NCBI GenBank assembly: GCA_020402945.1
Contig: JADBYQ010000024.1
Coordinates: forward strand, 1 to 64,000
Direction: 5' to 3'
DNA from: Cytophagales bacterium
Lineage (GTDB): Bacteria > Bacteroidota > Bacteroidia > Cytophagales > Cyclobacteriaceae
Length of the DNA stretch: 64,000 nt
The position numbers and the translations under genes were made by a program. Positions 1 to 8,045 of the stretch are shown here, in pieces; the first letter of the stretch is position 1, and each line of letters opens with the position of its first letter. The notes beneath the pieces were generated by a model. The model had not been told where the DNA came from. It saw only the letters and a program-made list of their open reading frames with translations, and searched no databases.

Positions 1-75
1 ACTGTTATTATTATTGAAATCAATACCGAACCCACTTTGGGTAAGGGAGACTACGTCAGAACCATAACAAATTGA
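1..75 (+). CDS. 3' end of an unidentified CDS
   Basis: Frame 1 is open from the window edge to a TGA and gives 24 residues ending in GKGDYVRTITN. The piece IEINTEPT faintly recalls the Rossmann-fold end of sirtuin deacylases (IEIN.EPT), but a sirtuin would normally continue further, so I do not assign a function. It is co-directional with the flavoprotein that follows 43 bases later. It could also be a chance open frame; the upstream sequence would settle this. Confidence 0.35.
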   Translation, partial: TVIIIEINTEPTLGKGDYVRTITN

Positions 76-118
76 ACCGAAAACGAAAAAATCAAAACAA
101 AGAAATACACATGAAAAA

Positions 119-790
119 ATGGTTGATGGCTACCCGTTCATCTCTCATCAGCGAGAGGTTTACCCACCTGCAAAAATGATTGAGTTAAGTCAGCAGTTCT
201 ACCGCTGGATGAACGAACGGAGAACCGTCAGAGATTTTTCTGACAAAGTAATTCCCAAGGAAGTCATTGAAAATATTCTTTTAGCTGCTTCCACGGCCCC
301 TTCAGGTGCTCATAAGCAGCCCTGGACATTTTGTGTGGTGTCCAATCCTGAAATTAAAACTAAGATTAGAATTGAGGCTGAGAAAGAAGAACAAGAAAGC
401 TATGCAAGCAGAATGAGCGATGAGTGGATCAATGACTTGCGCCCGCTGCAAACCGATTGGAAAAAGCCATTTCTGGAAATTGCTCCCTACTTAATTATTG
501 TCTTCAAAAAAGCGTACGACATTACGCCTGATGGCAAAAAGAGGAACAACTACTATGTAAATGAATCTGTAGGTATCGCATGCGGATTTTTATTAGCAGC
601 CATTCATAAAGCCGGCCTGGTCGCACTAACACATACGCCTAGTCCAATGAATTTTCTTTCGAAAATTTTGGATAGGCCGGAGAATGAAAGGCCATTTCTA
701 TTAATACCTGTTTGTTATCCAACAGAAGAAACCTTTGTGCCTAAACTGGAAAGAAAATCACTCAAAGAAATTTCTGACTGGTACGAGTAA
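119..790 (+). CDS. Iodotyrosine deiodinase-like nitroreductase-fold flavoprotein
   Basis: A 223-residue FMN-dependent protein of the nitroreductase superfamily, closest to the iodotyrosine deiodinase (IYD) branch, which reductively dehalogenates halotyrosines. The FMN-phosphate motif RRTVRDFS is at residues 34-41 and TAPSGAHKQPW at 59-69. The IYD-specific lid is present: E91, Y95 and K116 have the same spacing as human E157, Y161 and K182, which clamp the substrate zwitterion. A Thr in THTPSP (171-176) fits the residue that hydrogen-bonds flavin N5. Bacterial IYDs are known, including one from the Bacteroidota genus Haliscomenobacter. It is soluble with no signal peptide. An ATG at 111 is in another frame and soon meets a stop, so 119 is the start. 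It is convergent with topA. An ordinary nitroreductase is the alternative, but the lid argues against it. Confidence 0.85.
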   Translation: MVDGYPFISHQREVYPPAKMIELSQQFYRWMNERRTVRDFSDKVIPKEVIENILLAASTAPSGAHKQPWTFCVVSNPEIKTKIRIEAEKEEQESYASRMSDEWINDLRPLQTDWKKPFLEIAPYLIIVFKKAYDITPDGKKRNNYYVNESVGIACGFLLAAIHKAGLVALTHTPSPMNFLSKILDRPENERPFLLIPVCYPTEETFVPKLERKSLKEISDWYE

Positions 791-809
791 TAAGCTGCTT
801 GTTAAAAAG

Positions 810-3146
810 CTAGGCCTTTTTCTTTTTGAAGAATCGTCCCTTTTTCTCAGGAGCACTTTCAGCAAGCGTAACACACTCTTCCAGCGTCAATTCAGTAGGT
901 TCTTTGCCCTTGGGTATTTTTACGTTTTTCTTTCCTGCCTTGATGTATGGACCAAAACGCCCGTTAAGAATTTGAATGTCTGGGTTTGTATCAAAAAGCT
1001 TTATAGTGCGATTAGCATCTGTCACTCTCTTCGCTTCAATCAACTCGATGGCACGTTCAGGGGAAATGGTATAGGGGTCCTCTCCTTTCGGAATGGATAC
1101 GAATTTCTTGTCGTGCAAAACATATGGCCCAAAGCGCCCGATATTGGCTACTACTGGCTTCTGTTCAAAATCACCCAGGCCGCGGGGCATCTTGATCAAT
1201 TCCAATGCATCAGCTAAAGTTACATTCTCGATAAACTGTCCCGGACGTAAGCTGGCAAACTTTGGCTTTTCTCCCCCATCATCATCAGGGTTCTCTCCAA
1301 CTTGGATGTATGCGCCAAATTTTCCAAGTTTTACATAAACGTTTTTGCCGCTCTTTGGATCTACTCCCAACTCTTTACTTCTATTCTGAACGGATGATCG
1401 TTCGACCAATTCTGTTTTAGAAACTGTTTTATGAAAAGGCGTATAAAACTGCTTAATCATTTTTTGCCACTTCAAGTTGCCGTTGGCAATCTCATCAAAC
1501 TCTTGTTCAATCTGTGCGGTGAACGAGTAATTAGTAATATCCGGAAAGTGTTCGACTAAAAAGTCGTTTACGATCATTGCAATATTTGTGGGGAAAAGCT
1601 TATTGCTTTCCGCTCCTGTTATTTCGGATTCTGTTTTAGAAGTAATTTTCCCGGAAGCCAACTGAAGGGTTCTGTACTTCCTTTCAACTCCCTCTCTAGC
1701 TTCCTTAACAACATATCCTCTTTTTTGAACAGTGGAGATCGTTGGGGCGTAAGTAGAAGGACGCCCGATTCCAAGTTCATCCAATTGTTTTACTAAACTA
1801 GGTTCCGTGTAGCGAGACGGATGGCGGGTGAACGTCTGCGTGGCGTTCAACTCTTTTAAATCGAGTGCTTGCCCTACCTTCAATGGCGGCAACACCTTGC
1901 TACTCTCTTCATCTTCTTCCTGATCGTCATCCTTTGACTCCATGTATACTTTCAGGAATCCTTCGAATTTCACTACTTCGCCAGACGCGGTAAGTTTTTT
2001 ATCGCTTGTAGAAATTTGTATGGAAGCAGTAGTTCGTTCCAATTCAGCATCTGCCATTTGGGATGCGATTGCTCTTTTCCAAATCAATTCATACAATCGC
2101 TTCGCATTTCGATCCATTCCTGGATCTAACATAGCAAAGTCTGTTGGTCGAATGGCTTCGTGAGCTTCTTGCGCGTTGTCTGATTTGCTTTTGTATTTTC
2201 TAAGCTGAATAAACTCTTTACCATAAGCACTCTTAATCTGCTTGGTCGCACCTTCTACAGCTTCATTAGACAAATTAACCGAGTCAGTTCTCATATAGGA
2301 GATGTTTCCCGATTCATATAACTTCTGAGCTACCAGCATTGTCTGGGCTACTGAAAATCCTAGTTTTCTACCAGCCTCTTGCTGCATAGTAGAAGTAGTG
2401 AACGGAGGTGCTGGTGATTTCTTCGCAGGTTTCTTTTGCAGATCACCAATCGAGAACTTTGCCCCCTTACAAGTTTCCAAAAACTCCAGCGCCTTTTTCT
2501 CGTCAGTGAACTTTTCAGAAAGCTCCGCAATCAATTGTTTCCCTTTTCCTAAATCAAAAATGGCATTGATACGAAAAGAAGATTTGGATTCAAACTTTTC
2601 AATCTCACGTTCTCGCTCAACAACCAAACGTACGGCCACTGATTGAACACGGCCAGCTGACAGGCCTGTTCTTATTTTTTTCCAAAGAATCGGTGATAGC
2701 TCAAAACCAACCAAACGATCCAGTACTCTACGAGCTTGTTGAGCATTGACCAGGTTAATATCAATACCGCGTGGTGTTTTGATGGCGTTCAAGATCGCGT
2801 TCTTAGTTATTTCTGTAAAGACAATCCGCCTTGTCTTTTTGTCATTGAGGTCCAGCACCTCTTTCAAATGCCACGAAATCGCTTCACCTTCTCGGTCTTC
2901 ATCAGTCGCCAAGTAAACTACATCTGCCGCTTTTGCTAATCCCTTTAAGTTCTTGATAATGTCTTTTTTATCAACAGACACCTCATATTTGGGTTCAAAA
3001 TTATTTTTAACATCGATTGCTCCGTTTCCCTTTTGCAAATCACGAATATGCCCCATACTTGAAGCCACCTTATAATCTTTGCCTAAAAAGCTTTCTATCT
3101 TTTTTATTTTAGAAGGAGATTCAACAATAACCAGATTCTTCGACAT
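810..3146 (-). CDS. topA: DNA topoisomerase I (type IA)
   Basis: Relaxes negatively supercoiled DNA through a 5'-phosphotyrosine link. From the chosen start (MSKNLVIVESPSK) the protein has 778 residues. A TOPRIM domain fills the first ~110 residues, with E9 in VESPSK and the acidic ATDEDREGE motif near 80-88. The core carries the catalytic tyrosine Y284 in GNISYMRTDS. The C-terminus has about three copies of the Topo_C repeat (GRFGPYI..KKNVKIPKG type) and ends in a lysine-rich tail, with no zinc-finger cysteines, as usual in Bacteroidota. The frame extends 8 codons upstream only to a TTG; the ATG with AAAAGGA just before it matches the family N-terminus. It is monocistronic and convergent with the IYD-like gene. 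Confidence 0.97.
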   Translation of the reverse strand: MSKNLVIVESPSKIKKIESFLGKDYKVASSMGHIRDLQKGNGAIDVKNNFEPKYEVSVDKKDIIKNLKGLAKAADVVYLATDEDREGEAISWHLKEVLDLNDKKTRRIVFTEITKNAILNAIKTPRGIDINLVNAQQARRVLDRLVGFELSPILWKKIRTGLSAGRVQSVAVRLVVEREREIEKFESKSSFRINAIFDLGKGKQLIAELSEKFTDEKKALEFLETCKGAKFSIGDLQKKPAKKSPAPPFTTSTMQQEAGRKLGFSVAQTMLVAQKLYESGNISYMRTDSVNLSNEAVEGATKQIKSAYGKEFIQLRKYKSKSDNAQEAHEAIRPTDFAMLDPGMDRNAKRLYELIWKRAIASQMADAELERTTASIQISTSDKKLTASGEVVKFEGFLKVYMESKDDDQEEDEESSKVLPPLKVGQALDLKELNATQTFTRHPSRYTEPSLVKQLDELGIGRPSTYAPTISTVQKRGYVVKEAREGVERKYRTLQLASGKITSKTESEITGAESNKLFPTNIAMIVNDFLVEHFPDITNYSFTAQIEQEFDEIANGNLKWQKMIKQFYTPFHKTVSKTELVERSSVQNRSKELGVDPKSGKNVYVKLGKFGAYIQVGENPDDDGGEKPKFASLRPGQFIENVTLADALELIKMPRGLGDFEQKPVVANIGRFGPYVLHDKKFVSIPKGEDPYTISPERAIELIEAKRVTDANRTIKLFDTNPDIQILNGRFGPYIKAGKKNVKIPKGKEPTELTLEECVTLAESAPEKKGRFFKKKKA

Positions 3147-3356
3147 TCCTTTTTTCTTTAAGAGCCGCAAATATCAGTAAAATTTCATAACCGCAAGTTC
3201 TCAACTCCACAGAGTACGTGTAGACCTACTGCAAAATTCTTAAAAAACATAGATTGTTTCACGCTCATCCATCTGATTAACATTATCTTGCACCCAACTA
3301 TAGAAGTTTAAAATAAACACACACTCGTTCTTTCGATGGATCTTGCTTCCGAAAAC

Positions 3357-3851
3357 ATGACACGCACTATTTACCTCATCCGCCACGCAGAAGCTGCTAG
3401 TAAAGAACCCATGCAAACCGATCTGCAGAGGGAATTGACAACAAACGGGAAACAGGATGCACAAATGGCAGGGATTTATTTAAAAAATAAAGGTGTGATC
3501 TTTGATTTATTGCTTTGTAGCCCTGCCATTCGCACTCAGACGACAGCACAGTTAATTACTATCAACATGTCTGATTCATCCACTAACGTAACTATAGTGC
3601 CATCTATATATCATGCCACGGACGATGATCTCTTTACTATTTTGCGCAACCTTCCTCTCGGGAAAAAAAGCGTTGCGCTCATTGGCCATAATCCAAGTAT
3701 CAGTTGGTTTGCAAGTAGCCTCACAAACTCGAAAATTGAAGCTTTCTCTCCCTGCACTATAGCCGCCTTTCAATTTGAGATTGAAAATTGGACTGAGTTA
3801 AGACTACAGACAGGGCGCCTTGACTTTATTCATTCACCTTCCATTTTTTGA
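3357..3851 (+). CDS. SixA-like histidine phosphatase (phosphoglycerate mutase fold)
   Basis: A short histidine-phosphatase domain of about 164 residues. The catalytic RH motif is in TIYLIRHAEA (R9, H10); the second-half arginine is in CSPAIRT and the second histidine in ALIGHNPS. The size and the single compact domain match SixA, which removes phosphate from histidine phosphotransfer domains or from the PTS protein NPr. The substrate here is not evident because no histidine kinase is adjacent. An in-frame ATG lies seven codons upstream at 3336; I prefer the internal ATG because SixA proteins begin right before the first beta strand. The 210-base region between it and topA carries no convincing -7 box. 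It is followed closely by another plus-strand gene. Confidence 0.8.
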   Translation: MTRTIYLIRHAEAASKEPMQTDLQRELTTNGKQDAQMAGIYLKNKGVIFDLLLCSPAIRTQTTAQLITINMSDSSTNVTIVPSIYHATDDDLFTILRNLPLGKKSVALIGHNPSISWFASSLTNSKIEAFSPCTIAAFQFEIENWTELRLQTGRLDFIHSPSIF

Positions 3852-3890
3852 TTCGCCACATTTTCTTTTACTTTAGGGTTTAAATCTCAT

Positions 3891-4457
3891 ATGGAGCTTA
3901 CTCCTGCTGCTTTCTATCCGCAAAACATCGACCAACAAAGAATTTTGGTAACTGGAAATCAAAGGTCTCGTATTGTGAAGTTTATCACCGGCATGCTGGA
4001 AGCAAATCATCGCCCCTACAATCATTTCGCAGATGGCAAGCTCGCTCAGATGGCGGCAGCACCTGTCACCATTATCGAATCAACGGTTTCCCATGAAGCA
4101 CTCTTTTACAAACATCATGTAGTGCTTGTTTCTCCTGTTGAAATTGAACTCGCCAAATTGGGAGAGCTTCTCGATGCAACACCAAAAAGTGGAATGATTA
4201 TTTACCCAGAGAAAGAACCTACTATCAAAGTACTGGCGGCCAAAGAAAGAACAGACGTACAAACACTGTCCTACAAGACTATTCCTCACGAAGTAAAGGA
4301 TGGCAAAATTTTTTTAGTGAGTAGCACCAACGAGAAATTTCCAATTAAAATAAGTGCAGCCACGGATCTTGTATTGCTGGCCGCTGCCAAAGAATTAGTT
4401 CGGAAAATTGGGGTATCGTCCAGTCAATTTTACAAAGCTGCTTCAACACTCGAATAG
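3891..4457 (+). CDS. Conserved hypothetical protein, possibly a degenerate Mur-ligase-like fold
   Basis: A 188-residue soluble protein with no signal peptide. I do not recognise a named family. The order of elements (ILVTGNQRSRIVKFITGMLEA, then TIIEST, then HHVVLVSPVEIEL) resembles the P-loop, acidic and substrate strands of the Mur-ligase central domain, but the Walker A glycine/lysine signature is missing, so it would not bind ATP in the usual way. The rest is rich in short hydrophobic strands typical of an alpha/beta fold. It lies 39 bases after the SixA-like gene and 63 before the exonuclease gene, all on the plus strand, so the three may be cotranscribed. The Mur-ligase link is inference. 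Confidence 0.6.
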   Translation: MELTPAAFYPQNIDQQRILVTGNQRSRIVKFITGMLEANHRPYNHFADGKLAQMAAAPVTIIESTVSHEALFYKHHVVLVSPVEIELAKLGELLDATPKSGMIIYPEKEPTIKVLAAKERTDVQTLSYKTIPHEVKDGKIFLVSSTNEKFPIKISAATDLVLLAAAKELVRKIGVSSSQFYKAASTLE

Positions 4458-4520
4458 CAATTATATGCCTATGCGCGTGAAGGCAACCCATTAGTTAACG
4501 CCCTCATAGACCAGAAAAAA

Positions 4521-5333
4521 ATGAAACTAAATTTAAAAATACCTCTGTGCTTTTTTGATCTGGAGACGACTGGAATAAATGTTTCGCAGGATCGAATCAT
4601 CGAAATAGCAATGATCAAATTGATGCCCAATGGAGAGACCTTCCGCAAAAGCAATTTAATTAATCCAACGATACCCATTAGTGCCGAATCCACGGCTATT
4701 CATGGTATTACCAATCAAGATGTAGCCGACAAACCTACTTTTAAAGAAGTGGCAAAAGAATACATTAAGTTTCTTGAGGGTGCCGACCTGGCCGGGTTTA
4801 ATATCTTGAAATTTGATATGCCCATGTTGGTGGAAGAATTCTTGAGAGCTGAATTGGACTTCGACTACAGTCGCAAGAAAATTATTGACGCACAACGTAT
4901 TTTCCATATGATGGAAAAAAGAACGCTTTCTGCAGCTGTCCAATTCTATTGTGGAAAAGCACTTGATAGCGCTCACTCTGCGGAAGCCGACACACAGGCC
5001 ACGATGGATGTGTTACTGGCACAAGTGGAACGCTATGAAAACAAAGAGGTGACTGATAGCCTGGGAAAGAAAGTGGGCATGATTACGAATAGCGCGGAAA
5101 CGCTCAGTCAACTTACCGCTGCCGACTTAGTTGACCTGGCGGGGCGTATGATAAAAAATGCGCAAGGTGAAGCGGTGTTTAATTTTGGAAAACACAAAGG
5201 CAAACCAGTACTGAAAGTTTTCAAAGATGAGCCTGCCTATTACGATTGGATGATGAATGGAGACTTTGCGCTCGATACAAAACGTTGGCTTACTAAAATT
5301 AAGCTCAGCATTCTGACTTCAAAAATGAATTGA
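4521..5333 (+). CDS. DEDDh 3'-5' exonuclease (DnaQ/ExoX-like)
   Basis: A 270-residue exonuclease of the DnaQ/RNase T superfamily. All DEDDh residues are visible: D13 and E15 in FFDLETTG, D99 in FNILKFDMPML, and H152 and D157 in SAHSAEADTQ. After the nuclease domain, residues ~213-260 form a small C-terminal domain (FNFGKHKGKPVLKV...YYDWMMNGDF) like that of exodeoxyribonuclease X-type proteins. There is no polymerase PHP or clamp-binding partner nearby, so a stand-alone repair or proofreading nuclease is likelier than the replicative epsilon subunit. The start codon follows an A-rich stretch with no clear Shine-Dalgarno site, normal for this phylum. Confidence 0.9.
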   Translation: MKLNLKIPLCFFDLETTGINVSQDRIIEIAMIKLMPNGETFRKSNLINPTIPISAESTAIHGITNQDVADKPTFKEVAKEYIKFLEGADLAGFNILKFDMPMLVEEFLRAELDFDYSRKKIIDAQRIFHMMEKRTLSAAVQFYCGKALDSAHSAEADTQATMDVLLAQVERYENKEVTDSLGKKVGMITNSAETLSQLTAADLVDLAGRMIKNAQGEAVFNFGKHKGKPVLKVFKDEPAYYDWMMNGDFALDTKRWLTKIKLSILTSKMN

Positions 5334-5345
5334 ATTCCCCCTTTT

Positions 5346-5376
5346 TTGTATTAGATTGTAATTGAAATTATCTTAT
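5346..5376 (+). promoter_or_regulatory. Candidate promoter of the AAA/DUF4276 cassette
   Basis: A TTG (5346-5348) and a TATCTTAT (5369-5376) are separated by 20 bases, close to the Bacteroidota arrangement TTG-N19/20-TAnnTTTG with the last two bases weak. The predicted transcript would start just upstream of the ATG at 5401 and downstream of the TTG that opens the longer frame. This agrees with the later start. It is a sequence match only. Confidence 0.35.
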
Positions 5377-5400
5377 GCGACCAAACTGGCAAAGAAAGCA

Positions 5401-6585
5401 ATGAGGATAGAGAGTATAAAAATAAAAAACTACAAGGCGTTTCAAGACATTGATTTATCAAATCTACCTGAACTCGCAATATTCGTAGGAGCAAATGGGG
5501 TGGGCAAGACTACGCTTTTTGATGTTTTCGGATTTCTAAGTGATGCCCTTAGGAACAATATTCGTCAAGCTCTTGTCAAAAGAGGGGGATATAAAGAAGT
5601 TATAAGTAGAGGACAAAAGGGATTAATAGAAATCGAATTGCAATTTCGACTAATCATTGCAAATAAAGACAGGCTAGTAACATACCGGCTAGAAGTTGGT
5701 GAGGAGTCTGGGAAACCCTTCATTCAACGAGAAATATTAAGATATAAGAGAGGAGCGTATGGGTCACCCTATCACTTCCTAGATTTCTCCAAAGGGCATG
5801 GGTATGCGATAACAAATGAAGAAGATTTTGATAAAAAAGATGAAGAACTCTCACGGGAAGAACAAACATTAGGATCTCCTGATATTCTGGCAATTAAAGG
5901 CTTGGGTCAATTTGAACGATTCAAGGCTGCGAACGCTTTTAGGTCTTTCATAGAAAACTGGCATGTTTCAGATTTTCATATAGCAGAGGCAAAGCCAAGT
6001 AGAGAAGCTGGATATGCTGAACACTTATCTCAAACAGGTGAAAATTTACCCTTGGTAGCTCAGTTCATGTTTGAAAATCATCGAAAAAGGTTCAACACCA
6101 TCCTAAAAAAGATGAAGCAGAGAGTTCCTGGGGTCAGTGACGTAACGGCTGAGCCGACAGTTGACGGTAGGATTGTCCTGAGATTTCAAGATGGATCATT
6201 TAAAGATCCATTTATTTCAAACTATGTTTCAGACGGAACAATAAAAATGTTTGCATATCTCCTGTTACTGCATGATCCCCACCCTCACCCATTGTTGTGC
6301 ATAAAAGAACCAGAAAATCAACTCTATCCAAGTTTATTGATAGAACTGTTGGAAGAGTTCAGACTTTACGCGCAAAACGGAGGTCAAGTATTTGTTTCTT
6401 CTCATTCTCCAGACTTATTGAACGGAGCAACTCCGGATGAAGTATTTTGGCTTGTTAAGGACAAAGGCTATTCAAAAATAAAAAGAGCAAGTGATCACAA
6501 TGAAATAGTTGCACTTTTTAAAGCGGGTGACAAGCTGGGATATCTCTGGAAAGAAAATTATTTCATTGGAAGTAACCCCCTTTAG
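5401..6585 (+). CDS. AAA_21-type ATPase (SMC/OLD-like), defence-island type
   Basis: A 394-residue ATPase of the AAA_21 / RecF-like ABC class. The N-terminus IKIKNYKAFQDIDL and Walker A GANGVGKT (residues 30-37) are typical. A charged helical insertion runs ~130-250, a signature-like NYVSDGTIKMFAYLLLL follows, then the Walker B region and SSHSPDLL with the switch histidine. The Walker B strand reads LLCIKEPEN: the first acidic position is Lys (K302, codon AAA) while E303 remains; relatives usually have D or E there. Codon use is unlike the neighbours (many AGA, AGG, ATA), suggesting transfer. It lies six bases before a DUF4276 gene. In known OLD and PARIS-type defence systems such ATPases work with a TOPRIM-type nuclease; that role here is inference. 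The frame upstream starts only with TTG. Confidence 0.85.
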   Translation: MRIESIKIKNYKAFQDIDLSNLPELAIFVGANGVGKTTLFDVFGFLSDALRNNIRQALVKRGGYKEVISRGQKGLIEIELQFRLIIANKDRLVTYRLEVGEESGKPFIQREILRYKRGAYGSPYHFLDFSKGHGYAITNEEDFDKKDEELSREEQTLGSPDILAIKGLGQFERFKAANAFRSFIENWHVSDFHIAEAKPSREAGYAEHLSQTGENLPLVAQFMFENHRKRFNTILKKMKQRVPGVSDVTAEPTVDGRIVLRFQDGSFKDPFISNYVSDGTIKMFAYLLLLHDPHPHPLLCIKEPENQLYPSLLIELLEEFRLYAQNGGQVFVSSHSPDLLNGATPDEVFWLVKDKGYSKIKRASDHNEIVALFKAGDKLGYLWKENYFIGSNPL

Positions 6586-6591
6586 TTTCAA

Positions 6592-7170
6592 ATGTTGAAA
6601 GAAATCTGGGTTGAGATTTTGACTGAGGAACCCTCAATGGAGAATTTTTTGCGAGGAATTCTGCCGCATATATTACCTCTAGGATATGTACTGGATCAAA
6701 ATTGTTTTATACGACCTCATGAAGGCAAAAGCCATTTAAAAAAATCAATCCCAAGAAAAGTTAAGGCATTTGTCAATTACCAATGGCCTGTTAAGTTAAT
6801 TGTAATTCATGACCAAGACTCAAACGACTGTATAGAATTAAAAGCCGAATTAAAGAAGCTTTCAAAAAACGAAATTAATACACCAACACTAATTCGCATT
6901 GCATGCAGGGAACTTGAAAATTGGTACTTGGGAGATCTTCATGCGCTAAATAGAATATACCCAGATATGGGGGCTCTAAATCAAGTCAACATAAAAAAGT
7001 ATTCAGATGCAGATAGAGTATATGGAGCGTTTGAACTAGAGAAGCTATATCGGAAGTTTTCAAAATCTCACGCATCGAGAGAGATTCCACAGTTCATGAA
7101 TATCGATTCTAACACATCGTTAAGCTTCAAACATTTGATATCAGGAATCAAGTTGTTTCTTTCCAATTAA
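6592..7170 (+). CDS. DUF4276 family protein, putative TOPRIM-like effector partner of the ATPase
   Basis: A 192-residue protein matching the DUF4276 pattern: an N-terminal strand with acidic residues (WVEILTEEPS, E8/E12/E13), a central IVIHDQDSND motif (D74, D76), and IACRELENWYLGD (E107, E109, W111). This set of acidic positions after strands is what is expected of a TOPRIM-like nuclease or primase fold. It overlaps no other gene, follows the ATPase by six bases and shares its AT-rich codon use, so the two form one unit. Genes of this type commonly accompany AAA ATPases in defence islands. I cannot match the pair to a named system. Activity against phage is inference. Confidence 0.75.
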   Translation: MLKEIWVEILTEEPSMENFLRGILPHILPLGYVLDQNCFIRPHEGKSHLKKSIPRKVKAFVNYQWPVKLIVIHDQDSNDCIELKAELKKLSKNEINTPTLIRIACRELENWYLGDLHALNRIYPDMGALNQVNIKKYSDADRVYGAFELEKLYRKFSKSHASREIPQFMNIDSNTSLSFKHLISGIKLFLSN

Positions 7171-7184
7171 ATCTCGATTCTTTA

Positions 7185-7973
7185 TTATACTTCCTTCCAT
7201 GTATGGTCGGCTAACAACCTTACAGCTGCTACAAAACTTTTGTAGGGATTTTTAGCTCCCCATTCTTTAGGGCCAATCATAGAAAGCAAATGAGAGTCGT
7301 CTTTATTTTGATACAAATAATATAACTGTCCGATCACCGGGCTAAAGCTCAACTTGGCATCATAGATAATCATGCTCAGTTCTTTGCGCTGGTAGATTTC
7401 CTTCGCCTGTATCGCAAGCAACTCAATCTGCTGGCGAATCTGCGTAAGTTGCATATTCGTCTGCTCCTCCATGGCGGTTAGCGCATGGTGGCGAATAAGC
7501 CCCGCTTCATTGGGCTTGATCACAGCGCCTGACACAGACGATGAATAGGGCAAAACACTCATCTGTTTGTGGTAAACCTCGGTGTTCGTCAAAACCAGTC
7601 CATCGGCCTGATGATGCTTTTGAGTAATTTTAAGAAGCCCTTTTGGTGTAATCTCGTGCTGCACGACCAACACTAACTTTCCTTCTTTAAAAAAATGAGT
7701 TTCAAAGTTAATCGAATCGATAATGACACATTTCATTGAATCACCAATAGGTGAATCCAAAAATGGTTGCTCCTCGCCATTCGGCTCAATAATATAACTA
7801 GACTCAAATGCCTGGTCCTCCATAGAGACCCAATTCATGCTAATCCGCAACTGCTTAGAATTTTCACCCATTTGGATTCGGTAGATTCCAGACCGAGGGC
7901 GCATTCCCAGTTCATAAGTACCTTTTTCAGGGAAAAGCTGCCAGGAAGCAATAAAATTATACGCGTCAATCAT
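7185..7973 (-). CDS. DUF2452 domain protein with N-terminal lipocalin-like half
   Basis: A 262-residue soluble protein. The C-terminal ~125 residues fit the DUF2452 family: a charged helix (EQTNMQLTQIRQQIELLAIQA), then IYDAKLSFSPVIGQLYYLY and LSMIGPKEWG. This domain is also found in eukaryotic C1orf50-like proteins and has no established biochemical role. The N-terminal half is rich in beta strands (ending SINFETHFFKEGKLVLVVQHEI) and looks like a small beta barrel that could bind a ligand; that is inference. It is convergent with the DUF4276 gene, with 14 bases between their stops, and lies 72 bases downstream of the M48 protease gene. Confidence 0.75.
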   Translation of the reverse strand: MIDAYNFIASWQLFPEKGTYELGMRPRSGIYRIQMGENSKQLRISMNWVSMEDQAFESSYIIEPNGEEQPFLDSPIGDSMKCVIIDSINFETHFFKEGKLVLVVQHEITPKGLLKITQKHHQADGLVLTNTEVYHKQMSVLPYSSSVSGAVIKPNEAGLIRHHALTAMEEQTNMQLTQIRQQIELLAIQAKEIYQRKELSMIIYDAKLSFSPVIGQLYYLYQNKDDSHLLSMIGPKEWGAKNPYKSFVAAVRLLADHTWKEV

Positions 7974-8045
7974 GAAGAGAAGGACAAAATGGTTTTAAAG
8001 CAAAGCAAAAAGCGCTGCCTCGTATTTAAACCCCAAAAACCGGAA

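Noticed and set aside
111-180. ATG at 111 as an alternative start for the first complete gene
   Set aside because: It is in another frame that stops within about 25 codons; the IYD-like frame starts at 119.
804-821. AT-rich inverted sequence AAAAAGCTAGGCCTTTTT at the IYD/topA junction
   Set aside because: The stem would be only AAAAAG/CTTTTT and it overlaps the topA stop; too weak to call a terminator.
735-1217. 160-codon plus-strand open frame across the end of topA
   Set aside because: It is antisense to conserved topoisomerase C-terminal repeats, starts inside the flavoprotein gene and encodes no recognisable domain.
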